Shown piece after piece: positions 1-8,255 of a stretch of 28,126 bases of DNA. The position numbers and the translations under genes were made by a program. Location: assembly GCA_937877605.1 (NCBI GenBank), contig CALFJA010000059.1, forward strand, positions 1-28,126. Direction: 5' to 3'. Below the pieces are notes generated by a model that had not been told where the DNA came from, did no database searches, and worked only from the letters and a program-made list of their open reading frames with translations. Position 1 is the first letter of the stretch; every line of letters starts with the position of its first letter. The DNA comes from an uncultured Prevotellaceae bacterium. GTDB lineage: Bacteria > Bacteroidota > Bacteroidia > Bacteroidales > Bacteroidaceae.

Positions 1-1143
1 ACAGAGCCCTCCGGTTGCATTATTATAATTGTAATCGCCCCAGTATGAAGTGCTGCCGCCACCGATAGTCTTGCACAGGATATCGAAAAACTCTCCAAGG
101 AGCATCTCTTGCACATAGCCGGATGATGTATTCCGAGTGAGCTGCCTGTAGTCTCCGTTTGGATGGGAGGCCAGTTCTGCGGCTGAAGGCAGACGGTTTC
201 CTGAATAGATGAAGGCTTCCGTGCCATTCTGGCCGCTATTGCCGGAATTGCCGAAGTAAATGCCCTGCGTCATCTCCCACTGCCAGTTCCAGGCATCCTC
301 GATGCCGAAGAGCGACACCCTGGAGCAGTCATCACCGGTAACGGCACCATCTGAAACAGTGATATCTATCTTGCCGCACCCGTCACCGAGCGACTTCGTT
401 GCGCCGGTCAGCAGTGATGCGGCTGCACTCCACAGCGACTTCGATGTGGAACCGCCGATGCCGTAGCCGATGTTCACCTGGCAGTTCGGGTTTGCGAACT
501 GCATCAGGTTCAACATAATCATCAACTTCTGATGGTCGTAGTTAATTAGGCCGAAGTGTTCGCCGTTCACCTGTGCCGCGTTCCAGAAGGCGGTGATAGT
601 CTTGCTACCGGCAGGAGCGACACCCGAGCGGGACACCAGGGCGGAGCCCGACATGGATGCCTTGTAAGCACCGAAGCATTGAGGCATGATAACATGGCCG
701 CCGATGGGCTCCATGCTCCACCAAATTGTCGGAATGCCTGTAGTCGCATTCGTTTTCACCAGGTAGTAGAGCGGAACGGTGGAACGGAACATCACATGGC
801 CGAGGGCCTCATTGAGGGCGGTGCCGTCTGCGAATATGGACGAATCGGAGGTGGCGAGCTTCGCGCCCTTGCCGGAATTTATCACCAGCCAACGGCCGAT
901 GGTATCCAGGAATTCCTGTTTCATCGTCTGGTTGCCGACATGGGCCCAGGACTGAGACGATGCGTTCTGTTTGATAGTCACGCCCCATGCCACTTCCCTG
1001 AGCAGCTGGTCGTTGTCCGCGATTGCCTGTTGGAAGTCCTCAAGGCTGATTTTCCGTACGGATCCACCGGTCGAGATGAGGATGTAGTCATCCGGAAGTA
1101 TCGACACTACGGTGGTTGCGTTTGCTAAATTCTTGTTTGCCAT
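1..1143 (-). CDS. Tail fiber / adhesin, partial (C-terminus beyond left edge)
   Basis: The frame is open from ATG at 1143 to the window edge, giving 381 codons with no stop. It is probably the distal tail fiber or receptor-binding protein, since it is the last gene of the tail unit after the baseplate and Ig-like tail genes. The N-terminus (MANKNLANATTVV, then a stretch ending LEDFQQAI) looks like a fiber attachment segment. The middle is rich in Gly, Ser and Asn. At about residues 279-299 a GIEDAWNWQWEMTQGIYF block resembles the 'G-I-E-D/N-x-W-x-x-x-W-E' signature of C-type-lectin-like or formylglycine-enzyme-like folds in Bacteroidetes phage adhesins. It is followed near residue 370 by YWGDYNYNNATGG, which is where such domains enter their ligand-binding end. 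The gene lies 20 bases after the preceding stop. The fold assignment rests on pattern memory only. The tail-fiber role is fairly secure from position. Confidence 0.75.
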   Translation of the reverse strand, partial: MANKNLANATTVVSILPDDYILISTGGSVRKISLEDFQQAIADNDQLLREVAWGVTIKQNASSQSWAHVGNQTMKQEFLDTIGRWLVINSGKGAKLATSDSSIFADGTALNEALGHVMFRSTVPLYYLVKTNATTGIPTIWWSMEPIGGHVIMPQCFGAYKASMSGSALVSRSGVAPAGSKTITAFWNAAQVNGEHFGLINYDHQKLMIMLNLMQFANPNCQVNIGYGIGGSTSKSLWSAAASLLTGATKSLGDGCGKIDITVSDGAVTGDDCSRVSLFGIEDAWNWQWEMTQGIYFGNSGNSGQNGTEAFIYSGNRLPSAAELASHPNGDYRQLTRNTSSGYVQEMLLGEFFDILCKTIGGGSTSYWGDYNYNNATGGLC

Positions 1144-1163
1144 TGCGTTTGCGATTTATGGGT

Positions 1164-2195
1164 TTATGTTAATGAGTCGAAGGAGACCGTCACCAGAACC
1201 ACCACCTCATGCGTGGAGCCATCCGGTTGGTCAGTGTGGGCCGTTGTGACCTGGATGCTGGATGCCGATGCCGATGCCAGGAGACTCCATGAGTTGCCGT
1301 CATAGATCTCGAAAGCCCATGTAGGATTGGAGGGGGTGAGCACGGAGCCGTCCTTGGCCTTGACTATGCGGGCGGCCACGGTGACGGGGCTGCCGGTATC
1401 CACTTCTTTCTGCGCCGATGAGATGTACGGCACCACGATAATCTCATCGAGGGTGTCGATGAGGGTTATAGCCGCCCTTGCCACATAGGTCGCATCGGAG
1501 GATGAGAGGTAGAATTCCGCGATGATGAGCTGAGAGGCATCGATGTCATTGCGCCCGACCGTCACCTGTGACTGGCCGTTCATGGCCGACCAGGCCGTGT
1601 CACCCTTATACCATTTGACATAGAATGAGGTCACAGGTGAAGTGGAAAGCCAGAGATTGGCCTTCAATACGGCCTGAGTCACAGTGTCGTTGAGCTGGGT
1701 GGTCGAGGCATTGATGAACCCGAAGTAGGACGATGCACCGGCACCTTGTATCTGGATGTCGATGGACTTTGAGAGCGAGTAGTTAACCCCGCCGACTGTC
1801 GCTGTAACGGAATACAGGAGGGTGTCATTGGCCATGTTCGCGGTGCTTGCGAGGTTGGCCATAATCTTCAGGGCACCGGTGGTGGTGTTCATGGCGAATT
1901 TACCGGTAGCGTCCAGCGTATATCCACCGGAGGTGGCACCGTTGAAGTTCAGCACGCTGCCGTTATAGCTCCAGGCATGGTTGGCAAGCGTCACGACATT
2001 GCCCCGGGTGGAGCCCACATTCGGAGTCACCACCGGGCGGTTCGCCTCCACCGTCCAGTCTGGTGCGACAGATCCTGTCTGCGAGTCCACGGCCTGGAAG
2101 AGGGGGTTGGAATTGTGTTCGAATGTCAGATACAGTGTATCTCCATTCCGGAGGCGGCGGACGGTCAAGCCTCCCTGTGCGCTGTATTTACTCAT
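1164..2195 (-). CDS. Ig-like tail protein, paralogue of the 400-residue protein upstream
   Basis: This 343-residue protein has no recognised enzymatic motif. Its composition (Ser, Thr, Val, Ala, Asn rich, few charges) and alternating hydrophobic pattern suggest several beta-sandwich domains. An early segment, including PDWTVEANRPVVTPN and then VGSTRG, matches in order and spacing the start of the protein at 2410-3612. The following stretch (W-x-x-NG, then a K-x-x-x-x-x-T-x-G region) also aligns, so the two are probably duplicated tail or fiber components. The start codon overlaps the end of the 72-residue gene by eight bases, which argues for translational coupling. It lies between baseplate genes and the terminal fiber, so a virion tail-tip role is likely. 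The exact function is unknown. Confidence 0.7.
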   Translation of the reverse strand: MSKYSAQGGLTVRRLRNGDTLYLTFEHNSNPLFQAVDSQTGSVAPDWTVEANRPVVTPNVGSTRGNVVTLANHAWSYNGSVLNFNGATSGGYTLDATGKFAMNTTTGALKIMANLASTANMANDTLLYSVTATVGGVNYSLSKSIDIQIQGAGASSYFGFINASTTQLNDTVTQAVLKANLWLSTSPVTSFYVKWYKGDTAWSAMNGQSQVTVGRNDIDASQLIIAEFYLSSSDATYVARAAITLIDTLDEIIVVPYISSAQKEVDTGSPVTVAARIVKAKDGSVLTPSNPTWAFEIYDGNSWSLLASASASSIQVTTAHTDQPDGSTHEVVVLVTVSFDSLT

Positions 2196-2406
2196 AATTC
2201 TGAAGGATTAACTTGATTTCGGAAAGGGAGTGGATGGAGCCTTCGAGGGCTTCCACTTTCTCATCGAGAGTGGGGAGCGACGCAAGCTGTTTGTTAAACA
2301 TCACTTCCTTCTCGTTCAGTATCACCGTTGTCGGGTCGGTATGATGACCTGCGATGCGGATTCCCACATCCACGGCCCGGGCCTGTTTTGCTACGATATA
2401 TCTCAT
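2188..2406 (-). CDS. Small tail-region protein with C-terminal helical segment
   Basis: This is a 72-residue protein between the two related Ig-like tail proteins. It starts three bases after the upstream stop and overlaps the downstream start by eight bases, so it sits tightly within the unit. The second half (TLDEKVEALEGSIHSLSEIK) has heptad-like spacing of Leu, Val and Ile and probably forms a coiled coil. The first half (MRYIVAKQARAVDVGIRIAG) looks like a short beta-rich segment. It may help trimerise or join tail-tip parts. I do not recognise a family. The operon spacing and protein-like composition support it as a real gene. Confidence 0.6.
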   Translation of the reverse strand: MRYIVAKQARAVDVGIRIAGHHTDPTTVILNEKEVMFNKQLASLPTLDEKVEALEGSIHSLSEIKLILQNYE

Positions 2407-2409
2407 GGC

Positions 2410-3612
2410 TTAGTTGAATATCATGGTGTCACCGTTCTCATCCACCAGGGTGTCACCGTTCTCATCGATGGCGATGCAGTGTGCCTCCTTCTGGATTGAT
2501 TGCATATATATCTCCAGCCAGTCGTCGGTGTGGGTGCTACCTACACCGGTCTTGGAGAGTTCGAAGATGGTATGGCCGCCTTCATTGTGCTGCACGGCCG
2601 TCTTATACGCGGAATCCGTGTACCAGGTGATGGCGATGATGGCTTCCGGGCATTCCACCACTTTCCCTTCTGATTCCACAGATGCGACATCGTACCTGGC
2701 CGACTGCGTTGGCAGGATGGCGGAGTCGTTGGTCGGGCTGCAGGAGAAATCCTGATAGAGCCTGGCCACGCTGAACTGAATCCGCGCCACCTCCATATTG
2801 CCGACATAAGCGATGATCATGTAGTTCGCCTTCGTGATGAGACGGAGGTCGAGCTGGATGGCGGAGGTGCTGATGGCGAGGATCTCATCGCCGGTGGACA
2901 GTTCCGTGAAGGAGTTCTGGTTGTTCACCCTGAAAAGCTTCACCGTATATCCGGATGTCATGATATCCGCACCCTTATAGACATTGATGGGAATGGTGCG
3001 GAGGTAGGAGTTCTTGTCGGTCGCGGCCGACTGAGCCGCTGGCGATGCGCTTATCTTCCCGTAGGCCACCTTGTACTCGTACCGGTACAGGAGATCCAGG
3101 AAGGGGTTGTACCAGACCGATGTGCCTTCTCCGATGGAGATGCCGTAGGAGTCGAAGCTTTTGTCCACGGTTGAAAGGATGACCGGATCAGTCTTGATGG
3201 CGTGTGTCATTCCGAGCCTGTTGTCCACCAGTTCCGCTTCAAAATGCAGGGCGATGACCTCTCCTGGATTGATGTTCCTGGCGATGGTGATGGCACCCCG
3301 TGTGGAGCCCACGGTATCGATGGAGTATTTCCCGTTCCAGGCCGCGATGGTGGATATATCAACCCCGTTGGCATACCATTTCATGTTGGCCAGTTCAGAG
3401 TTGGCGGATGGTGTCGGCCAGCTGCCATCGGCGGCGTTGGCATGCACCACCGGCTGAAGGACGGTGGGGGTCACCGAGCGGTCGGGTTCCCATTCGCCCT
3501 CTTCCGCGTTATAGACCTGGGTCACCGGGCTGCCGGTGGTGGAACAGGCCATGGATACGGATACGGTCAGGGGGGCGAAGTCCCGGCGGATGTGTTTTCT
3601 TACAGTTTCCAT
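2410..3612 (-). CDS. Ig-like tail protein with duplicated DENGDT C-terminus
   Basis: This 400-residue protein is predicted to be mostly beta structure, with no catalytic motif seen. The N-terminal part (about residues 15-110) aligns in order with the 343-residue protein at 1164-2195, sharing a P-x-V segment and the VGSTRG motif. The central part (GISIGEGTSVWYNPFLDLLY onwards) is unrelated to that paralogue. The last 20 or so residues contain the hexapeptide DENGDT twice, encoded by an 18-base exact direct repeat. It follows the 823-residue baseplate/fiber protein after a 19-base A/T-rich gap with no promoter box seen. It is probably a virion protein of the tail tip or a host-contacting accessory. 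The specific role is unknown. Confidence 0.7.
   Translation of the reverse strand: METVRKHIRRDFAPLTVSVSMACSTTGSPVTQVYNAEEGEWEPDRSVTPTVLQPVVHANAADGSWPTPSANSELANMKWYANGVDISTIAAWNGKYSIDTVGSTRGAITIARNINPGEVIALHFEAELVDNRLGMTHAIKTDPVILSTVDKSFDSYGISIGEGTSVWYNPFLDLLYRYEYKVAYGKISASPAAQSAATDKNSYLRTIPINVYKGADIMTSGYTVKLFRVNNQNSFTELSTGDEILAISTSAIQLDLRLITKANYMIIAYVGNMEVARIQFSVARLYQDFSCSPTNDSAILPTQSARYDVASVESEGKVVECPEAIIAITWYTDSAYKTAVQHNEGGHTIFELSKTGVGSTHTDDWLEIYMQSIQKEAHCIAIDENGDTLVDENGDTMIFN
2425..2466. repeat. 18-bp direct repeat inside a tail gene
   Basis: Two exact 18-base copies (2425-2442 and 2449-2466) start 24 bases apart. They encode the repeated DENGDT near the C-terminus of the 400-residue tail protein. 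The in-frame period of eight codons suggests a recent internal duplication, which could expand or contract by slippage. Confidence 0.85.
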
Positions 3613-3631
3613 ATATTTATATGTTCATATA

Positions 3632-6103
3632 TCATATAACCAGGTCAGCTTCCACGGATTCGGCATCCAGGAGGGAAGCCCGTATGATGAAAAGTGTGAT
3701 CACGGTGTTGGCGTTCCCTCCAAGGTCATTCTCGGCGGCCGTATAGCAAAGTGTGATGGAGCCATCGAAGTTTCTGACCTTCTCCTTCAGGGCCCAGGCG
3801 GCATCATCGGCCGCGTCACCGCTGTCGCGGGTGATGCTCCAGGTCTGAACATCTTCCGTTACATCCTCATAGAATCCCCGCCACACCCGGACAGTCACTT
3901 CGAGCTCTTCGCCGTATGCGAGGAAGTTGTCACCGTTGGTGTCTATCTCCATCCTGAGGTCGAGTTCGTTCAGCTGCTGGATGGTGCCGGACATATAGAT
4001 GTTGTTCAGATAGGCTGAATAGCCCGACATCCCCTCGAATCCGAGCACCGAGAGGTTGGTCAGGTCACCGAACTGAGCGGCAATCATCGAAGAGCTGAAT
4101 TCCCATGTGTTCACGCCCGTCAGGAACCGTTCATAGGTGCGGGTGCTGTAGCGGGATTTCTGCCGATCGGAATTACTGAAATTGCCATATCCTACAAAAT
4201 GCATCGCGGCGCACGGATGGAAGAGCGATGTCCAGTTCTCCGACACTCCCCGGAGGGCGTAGCGGAATCTTTGGCAGCGTGCGTCCAGGATTTCCGTCAC
4301 GCGGAAATAGACCGACACGAATCCGGTAAACTTGAAGTTCCCCTGCGAGTCATCGAGATCCACCGTGGAGTTGTTCGCGAGTGTCATGCCGTCATGGAAG
4401 ATACCATGGCAGATGTCATCCACGGCCACAGTACCGATTTCCCCATCTTCCAGGTGAAGGGTGATGATGCCGGTGGTGAGCGGTGCGCCCACTGCATCCG
4501 TATCGATCGACACATCCTCGATGATGCCGCCACCAGGAGCGTTCCATTTGTTGCCCACCTCGATCGAAATGCGGTTGTAGCGGAGTTCCGGCACTTCCAG
4601 GAATTCATGGAGGATGAGAGAGCGGAGTTGCGCGTTCCCGAGCGGGTCGATGTAACCGCCGTTCCCGGTGATGCCCGGTACGAATTCGCCGAATTTCGCT
4701 CCCTGTTGGAACTTGATGAGTCCTGCGGCGGTGTCGGCCACATCTTTCCGTAAAAATTTTCCGGCAGCGTCCTCTTTCCCCTGCAGAACGGTACCATCGT
4801 AGGCCGGTTCGCCGGACACATCGCTGAACCTGTCCAGCACGGCCTTGTTGTCGTGGCTGTGGGCGTTACGGCCGATAACCGAGGATGCGATGATGTTTGT
4901 TATCCATTCCCGGAGGGCTCCGAGGCTGGTCTTGCTCCACGATTCCGTGTAGGGAGACTGAACCAGGAAGAGGATGGTGTCCTCCAGCTCTGCATCCGGA
5001 TAATCCGCGAGCCTAAGATCTAAAAAAAAAAGATCGCCGGAAGGAGACGGCACCTCGATGGACGGAAGGTCTCCTTCCGTTCGTGAGATGTTCATCAGGC
5101 GGCCTTCTTCGCAGAGGGTGAAGGAGAAGGTGCAGCTGTGTAGGTTCTGACGGTCGCTCATCTGGAGGTTGGAGGTATCTATGACGATGCCTTCAGCGTT
5201 TCCGTCCATGACGGCCCATTGTTTCCCCGCGGCCAGAAGCTCGAACAGCCATTTCGTCACCCTCATGCCGACATAGCCGGTGTTCTGCTCCCACTTCTGT
5301 TCCGGATCCGGGGTGATGTTCAGTTTCGTGGATCCGGATTCGGCGGTCTCATGCTCTATCTCCGGAGCCAGGGTGCAGGAGCCGTGGAAGGTGAAGGTAT
5401 CGACACCGCCGAGGGAGTTCACACAGAGGTAGTAGTGCTCATCCCCCATCGTCTCCGCGTGGATATACCGCTGGGTGTATGACCATACATCTCCGGATTC
5501 GGATTCCACCCACACATCCACCATGCCGTAGAGGTCATCGGTATCTTCGCCTGACAGGCTGAACAGATAGCTGAGCATGGTGTTGAAGGTGTATAATGCT
5601 CCGCTTGTGCGGATGGTGGCCACCGTGACTATCTTGGTGGTGCCGTCTTTCTTATAGAACTTGGCCTTGACATTGCCGTAGGCCAGGAAATAATAGCTCA
5701 GGTATTCCGGTGCGTTCCATGTCACCTGTTTGATCTGCGGCTGCCAGGTGAGCCAGTTGGCATTCAGGAACGCGCTCGGTGTGGCTGACAGTTTCCTCAC
5801 CCCTGCGGGCACGACCCTGAAGGTGGCCACCGGGGAGCTGTCCACATATGCGGAGAACAGTTTCACGGCATCGGTCTGATGGAGCACATTGACTCCAGGG
5901 AGGGATACCGACAGGTAGCGGCTGACCACATCCTGAACATCGATCTCAATCCTGTTGTTAGCGTCAGGATAGTAGGTTTCGCTGATTATCGTGGAGCCGG
6001 AAGTAGTGAGGGAGAACACGATTTCCGAAGAGCTGCTAATTATGAAGCTCTTTAGGTTCCTCAGAAGAGAGAGGCTGTCGGGTATCTGAACAATCGCTGC
6101 CAT
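3632..6103 (-). CDS. Large baseplate/tail-fiber protein
   Basis: This 823-residue protein appears to have two parts. Residues 1 to about 355 are beta-rich, opening MAAIVQIPDSLSLLRNLKSF, and look like a tail-tip or baseplate module. From about residue 365 there is a linker (SHDNKAVLDRF, then a G-K-x-x-AAGKFLRKD-type stretch). A fiber-like module follows, with KFGEFVPGITGNGGYIDPLG and a long section including APGGGIIEDVS and DDICHGIFHDG. From memory this second module recurs in many gut Bacteroidales prophage tail proteins of unknown structure. The junction coincides with a run of ten T on the coding strand, annotated separately. The gene follows the 702-residue tail protein after a 43-base gap containing a TAnnTTTG box. 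A receptor or cell-surface contact role is inferred from position and architecture. Confidence 0.75.
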   Translation of the reverse strand: MAAIVQIPDSLSLLRNLKSFIISSSSEIVFSLTTSGSTIISETYYPDANNRIEIDVQDVVSRYLSVSLPGVNVLHQTDAVKLFSAYVDSSPVATFRVVPAGVRKLSATPSAFLNANWLTWQPQIKQVTWNAPEYLSYYFLAYGNVKAKFYKKDGTTKIVTVATIRTSGALYTFNTMLSYLFSLSGEDTDDLYGMVDVWVESESGDVWSYTQRYIHAETMGDEHYYLCVNSLGGVDTFTFHGSCTLAPEIEHETAESGSTKLNITPDPEQKWEQNTGYVGMRVTKWLFELLAAGKQWAVMDGNAEGIVIDTSNLQMSDRQNLHSCTFSFTLCEEGRLMNISRTEGDLPSIEVPSPSGDLFFLDLRLADYPDAELEDTILFLVQSPYTESWSKTSLGALREWITNIIASSVIGRNAHSHDNKAVLDRFSDVSGEPAYDGTVLQGKEDAAGKFLRKDVADTAAGLIKFQQGAKFGEFVPGITGNGGYIDPLGNAQLRSLILHEFLEVPELRYNRISIEVGNKWNAPGGGIIEDVSIDTDAVGAPLTTGIITLHLEDGEIGTVAVDDICHGIFHDGMTLANNSTVDLDDSQGNFKFTGFVSVYFRVTEILDARCQRFRYALRGVSENWTSLFHPCAAMHFVGYGNFSNSDRQKSRYSTRTYERFLTGVNTWEFSSSMIAAQFGDLTNLSVLGFEGMSGYSAYLNNIYMSGTIQQLNELDLRMEIDTNGDNFLAYGEELEVTVRVWRGFYEDVTEDVQTWSITRDSGDAADDAAWALKEKVRNFDGSITLCYTAAENDLGGNANTVITLFIIRASLLDAESVEADLVI
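5022..5031 (-). other. T10 homopolymer, possible slippage site
   Basis: On the coding strand the gene reads GATC, then ten T, then AGATCTTAG. In the normal frame this is Asp-Leu-Phe-Phe-Leu-Asp-Leu. Loss of one T gives TAG immediately after the run. Gain of one T gives AGA TCT TAG. The run sits at about residue 358 of 823, at the boundary between the two apparent modules, in a gene that is otherwise GC-rich. Slippage by polymerase or ribosome in either direction would therefore yield an N-terminal product of about 360 residues. Use of the site is unproven. A sequencing artefact in run length is unlikely to be the whole story, because the present length keeps the frame open. Confidence 0.45.
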
Positions 6104-6110
6104 CGTGTCA

Positions 6111-6118
6111 CAAAATTA
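6111..6118 (-). promoter_or_regulatory. TAnnTTTG box (TAATTTTG) before the 823-residue tail gene
   Basis: The minus strand reads TAATTTTG, matching the Bacteroidetes -7 element. It lies only about eight bases before the ATG, so a transcript from it would be nearly leaderless. No TTTG -33 element is seen at the usual spacing. It may be a chance match in an A/T-rich leader. Confidence 0.25.
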
Positions 6119-6146
6119 CGGAGGGACGAACTATGAAGTTAGGACA

Positions 6147-8255
6147 TCAAATCGCTTCGGCCTCAAACCAGACATTCACGATCAGGCCGGATGCCACGGT
6201 TGACTTGTAAGAGTTTTGATGTCGCGCATCCCAATAAGTGTAATAGATGTTGATTTTCCGCTCGATTACCGGTGATTTGTCAGTAGCGGATATCGGGGCC
6301 GCAAGGAAGAAGGTCTCTTCGCCCGAGCTGTATTCGTCATCATATTCCGCATACAGCGTATGATGCGAGTCCTGAGCCTGGTATGATGCCTTCAGGGCGT
6401 TGACCTGTGATTCATTCAGCACCCATGTGTATTCCGGTTCCGGAATGACGGTCGGGGAGTCCTCTTCGCCGTCACTATAGTCTTTCACCTGGTAGAAGGC
6501 GGCATTGAGACACCGGATTTTCTTCCCTACCTCATAGCTGAACGAAACCGGCAGGAGCATCTGGCCCTGATAGAGTTTCAGGGCGTACATCTGGTAGGAA
6601 AGCACTTCCTCAATCGGGAGGTCGAAGCGGCCTTCCAGCCGGATCATGTTGTTCCGGAGCATCTTGTTGTAAAGCCGGAAGAACTTTGTGAACATTTCCG
6701 GAGCGTTGAGATTGTACCGGCCTTCGCGGAGATTGCCTACATTGTCGTATTTTTGCGTAGTGCCATAATAATAATGTCCATCCACGGTATAGGTCACGCG
6801 GGTGCCGGACTGTGTTCCGGAAGTTCTCACCAGCGGTGAAGAGAGCCCCGCATAGTCTGCGATGATGATTTCCTGATCCTCATCCTTCGTGGATTCATTG
6901 TACTGCGTATTCCGGTGTTTCCGTTCACCGATGAAAGGTGCCAGGTACCGGCTCCCGGCAAAGACCATCGCCGGGGTCAGGTCATCCCATTCCAGGGGCT
7001 CGCTGTCCTTGGAGTTCTGCCGGTCGTACTTGAAGCAGTTCGAGCCGACACCTTTCTGCCGGGCCACATTATTAGCCGAACGCGGGTTGTAGCTCATGAA
7101 CGATGCGGCATACTCATAGAAGCTGCCGGTTGCCAGTCTGAGAACCAGTCCCATATCCGGCTTGGCCGAACCGAATCCCATTATTTCGGCCTCCGTGGCG
7201 GCATGGCAGTGGCCATACTTCTTAACCAACTCTTCCATCGTATCTGCCGCCGGAGCCGAGTATCTCAGCGATGTGTTCGGGGTGATAACCACCCTTGATG
7301 GCTGGCTGAAACTATAGGCCATCTTGCCGATGAGTTTCCCTGTAAGGTCTTTATCGAAGGATGCCTGAAGGATATCCTCGAAAAGAACGATATCCACCAT
7401 TGCCGTTGCCGGATAGACCACAATCTGGGCGTGGAACTTATGCAGCAGCCATTGCAGGAGTTCGGATATGGATTTGTTGGGAACCAGGTCGGAGCAGTCG
7501 ATGCGGCCGTTGCAGAGCACATCCGAGCAGTTGTGGAGAAGAAGAAGGGATGAAAGGTCGGCATTCGTGCGGAAGCAGTTGTTCCGCACCTGATAGCCGC
7601 ACAGGTCGAACATATCTTCCAGGAATGCGTAAAGGAGGTAGAACGGCGCGATGCCGTAGCCTACAGGCACCGACACCTTGTCATCTCCTTCCTGCACGAT
7701 GCGGGCCTCATAGTTCAGCGGATAGATGGTCGAATCGCCGGTGACGAAGGCCGGTGTCACAGGCTCATTGTTCAAATAGACATTTCCATTAACATCACTG
7801 ACAGCTACCGGTATTAGTCGGAACCGGGGTGAGGTGACGGCCTGAGTATAGACTTGGAAGAGGTGGGAGTACCAGTCTTGGGGCGTGGAGTAATCGGTGA
7901 GGATCTTCGCCGCGAAGAGCTCCTTCAGGTTCGTCTCTTTCCATTGGCTGTAGAACTCCGAATCCTCCAGAGCCATGGCGCAGGTAATTCCATCCTCCGA
8001 TGCGGAGTTCACCACCAGGGTACCTTTTTTCTGGAACACTCCGTTGGAGATGACGGCAGGAAAGAGATTAGCATAGCGGGTTTGGCGGGCTATCCTTGTG
8101 GGGTGCCCGAGTTTGTCAAGGTCGGCGGGTGTCGCGGGGATGGTAGCGGCAATGCTCGAAGAGCCTTCATCGCTGAAGAAGGCGGAGTTCTTTTCAATCT
8201 CGAAGCTGAAGTCCTCGGGGAGGTTCAGTTCACCTTTGTCCACTATGAGTTTCAT
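6147..8255 (-). CDS. Tail tip / baseplate hub-type protein
   Basis: This 702-residue protein immediately follows the tape measure gene and overlaps its stop by four bases (ATGA), so the two are translationally coupled. In siphoviruses this position holds the distal tail or hub proteins. The N-terminus (MKLIVDKGELNLPEDFSFEI, then a segment ending SIAATIPATPADLDKLGHP) suggests a beta-sandwich fold. Several cysteines lie between about residues 215 and 255 (DLCGYQVRNNCF, then HNCSDVLCNGRIDC), which could bind metal or form disulfides. The C-terminal third is rich in Tyr and acidic residues. No peptidase or lysozyme motif is visible. I recall proteins with this opening as hypothetical tail proteins in Bacteroidales prophages. 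The assignment is by position. Confidence 0.7.
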   Translation of the reverse strand: MKLIVDKGELNLPEDFSFEIEKNSAFFSDEGSSSIAATIPATPADLDKLGHPTRIARQTRYANLFPAVISNGVFQKKGTLVVNSASEDGITCAMALEDSEFYSQWKETNLKELFAAKILTDYSTPQDWYSHLFQVYTQAVTSPRFRLIPVAVSDVNGNVYLNNEPVTPAFVTGDSTIYPLNYEARIVQEGDDKVSVPVGYGIAPFYLLYAFLEDMFDLCGYQVRNNCFRTNADLSSLLLLHNCSDVLCNGRIDCSDLVPNKSISELLQWLLHKFHAQIVVYPATAMVDIVLFEDILQASFDKDLTGKLIGKMAYSFSQPSRVVITPNTSLRYSAPAADTMEELVKKYGHCHAATEAEIMGFGSAKPDMGLVLRLATGSFYEYAASFMSYNPRSANNVARQKGVGSNCFKYDRQNSKDSEPLEWDDLTPAMVFAGSRYLAPFIGERKHRNTQYNESTKDEDQEIIIADYAGLSSPLVRTSGTQSGTRVTYTVDGHYYYGTTQKYDNVGNLREGRYNLNAPEMFTKFFRLYNKMLRNNMIRLEGRFDLPIEEVLSYQMYALKLYQGQMLLPVSFSYEVGKKIRCLNAAFYQVKDYSDGEEDSPTVIPEPEYTWVLNESQVNALKASYQAQDSHHTLYAEYDDEYSSGEETFFLAAPISATDKSPVIERKINIYYTYWDARHQNSYKSTVASGLIVNVWFEAEAI

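Noticed and set aside
556..1128. 190-residue plus-strand ORF
   Set aside because: It is opposite the fiber gene, whose frame is open across 381 codons with clear protein features.
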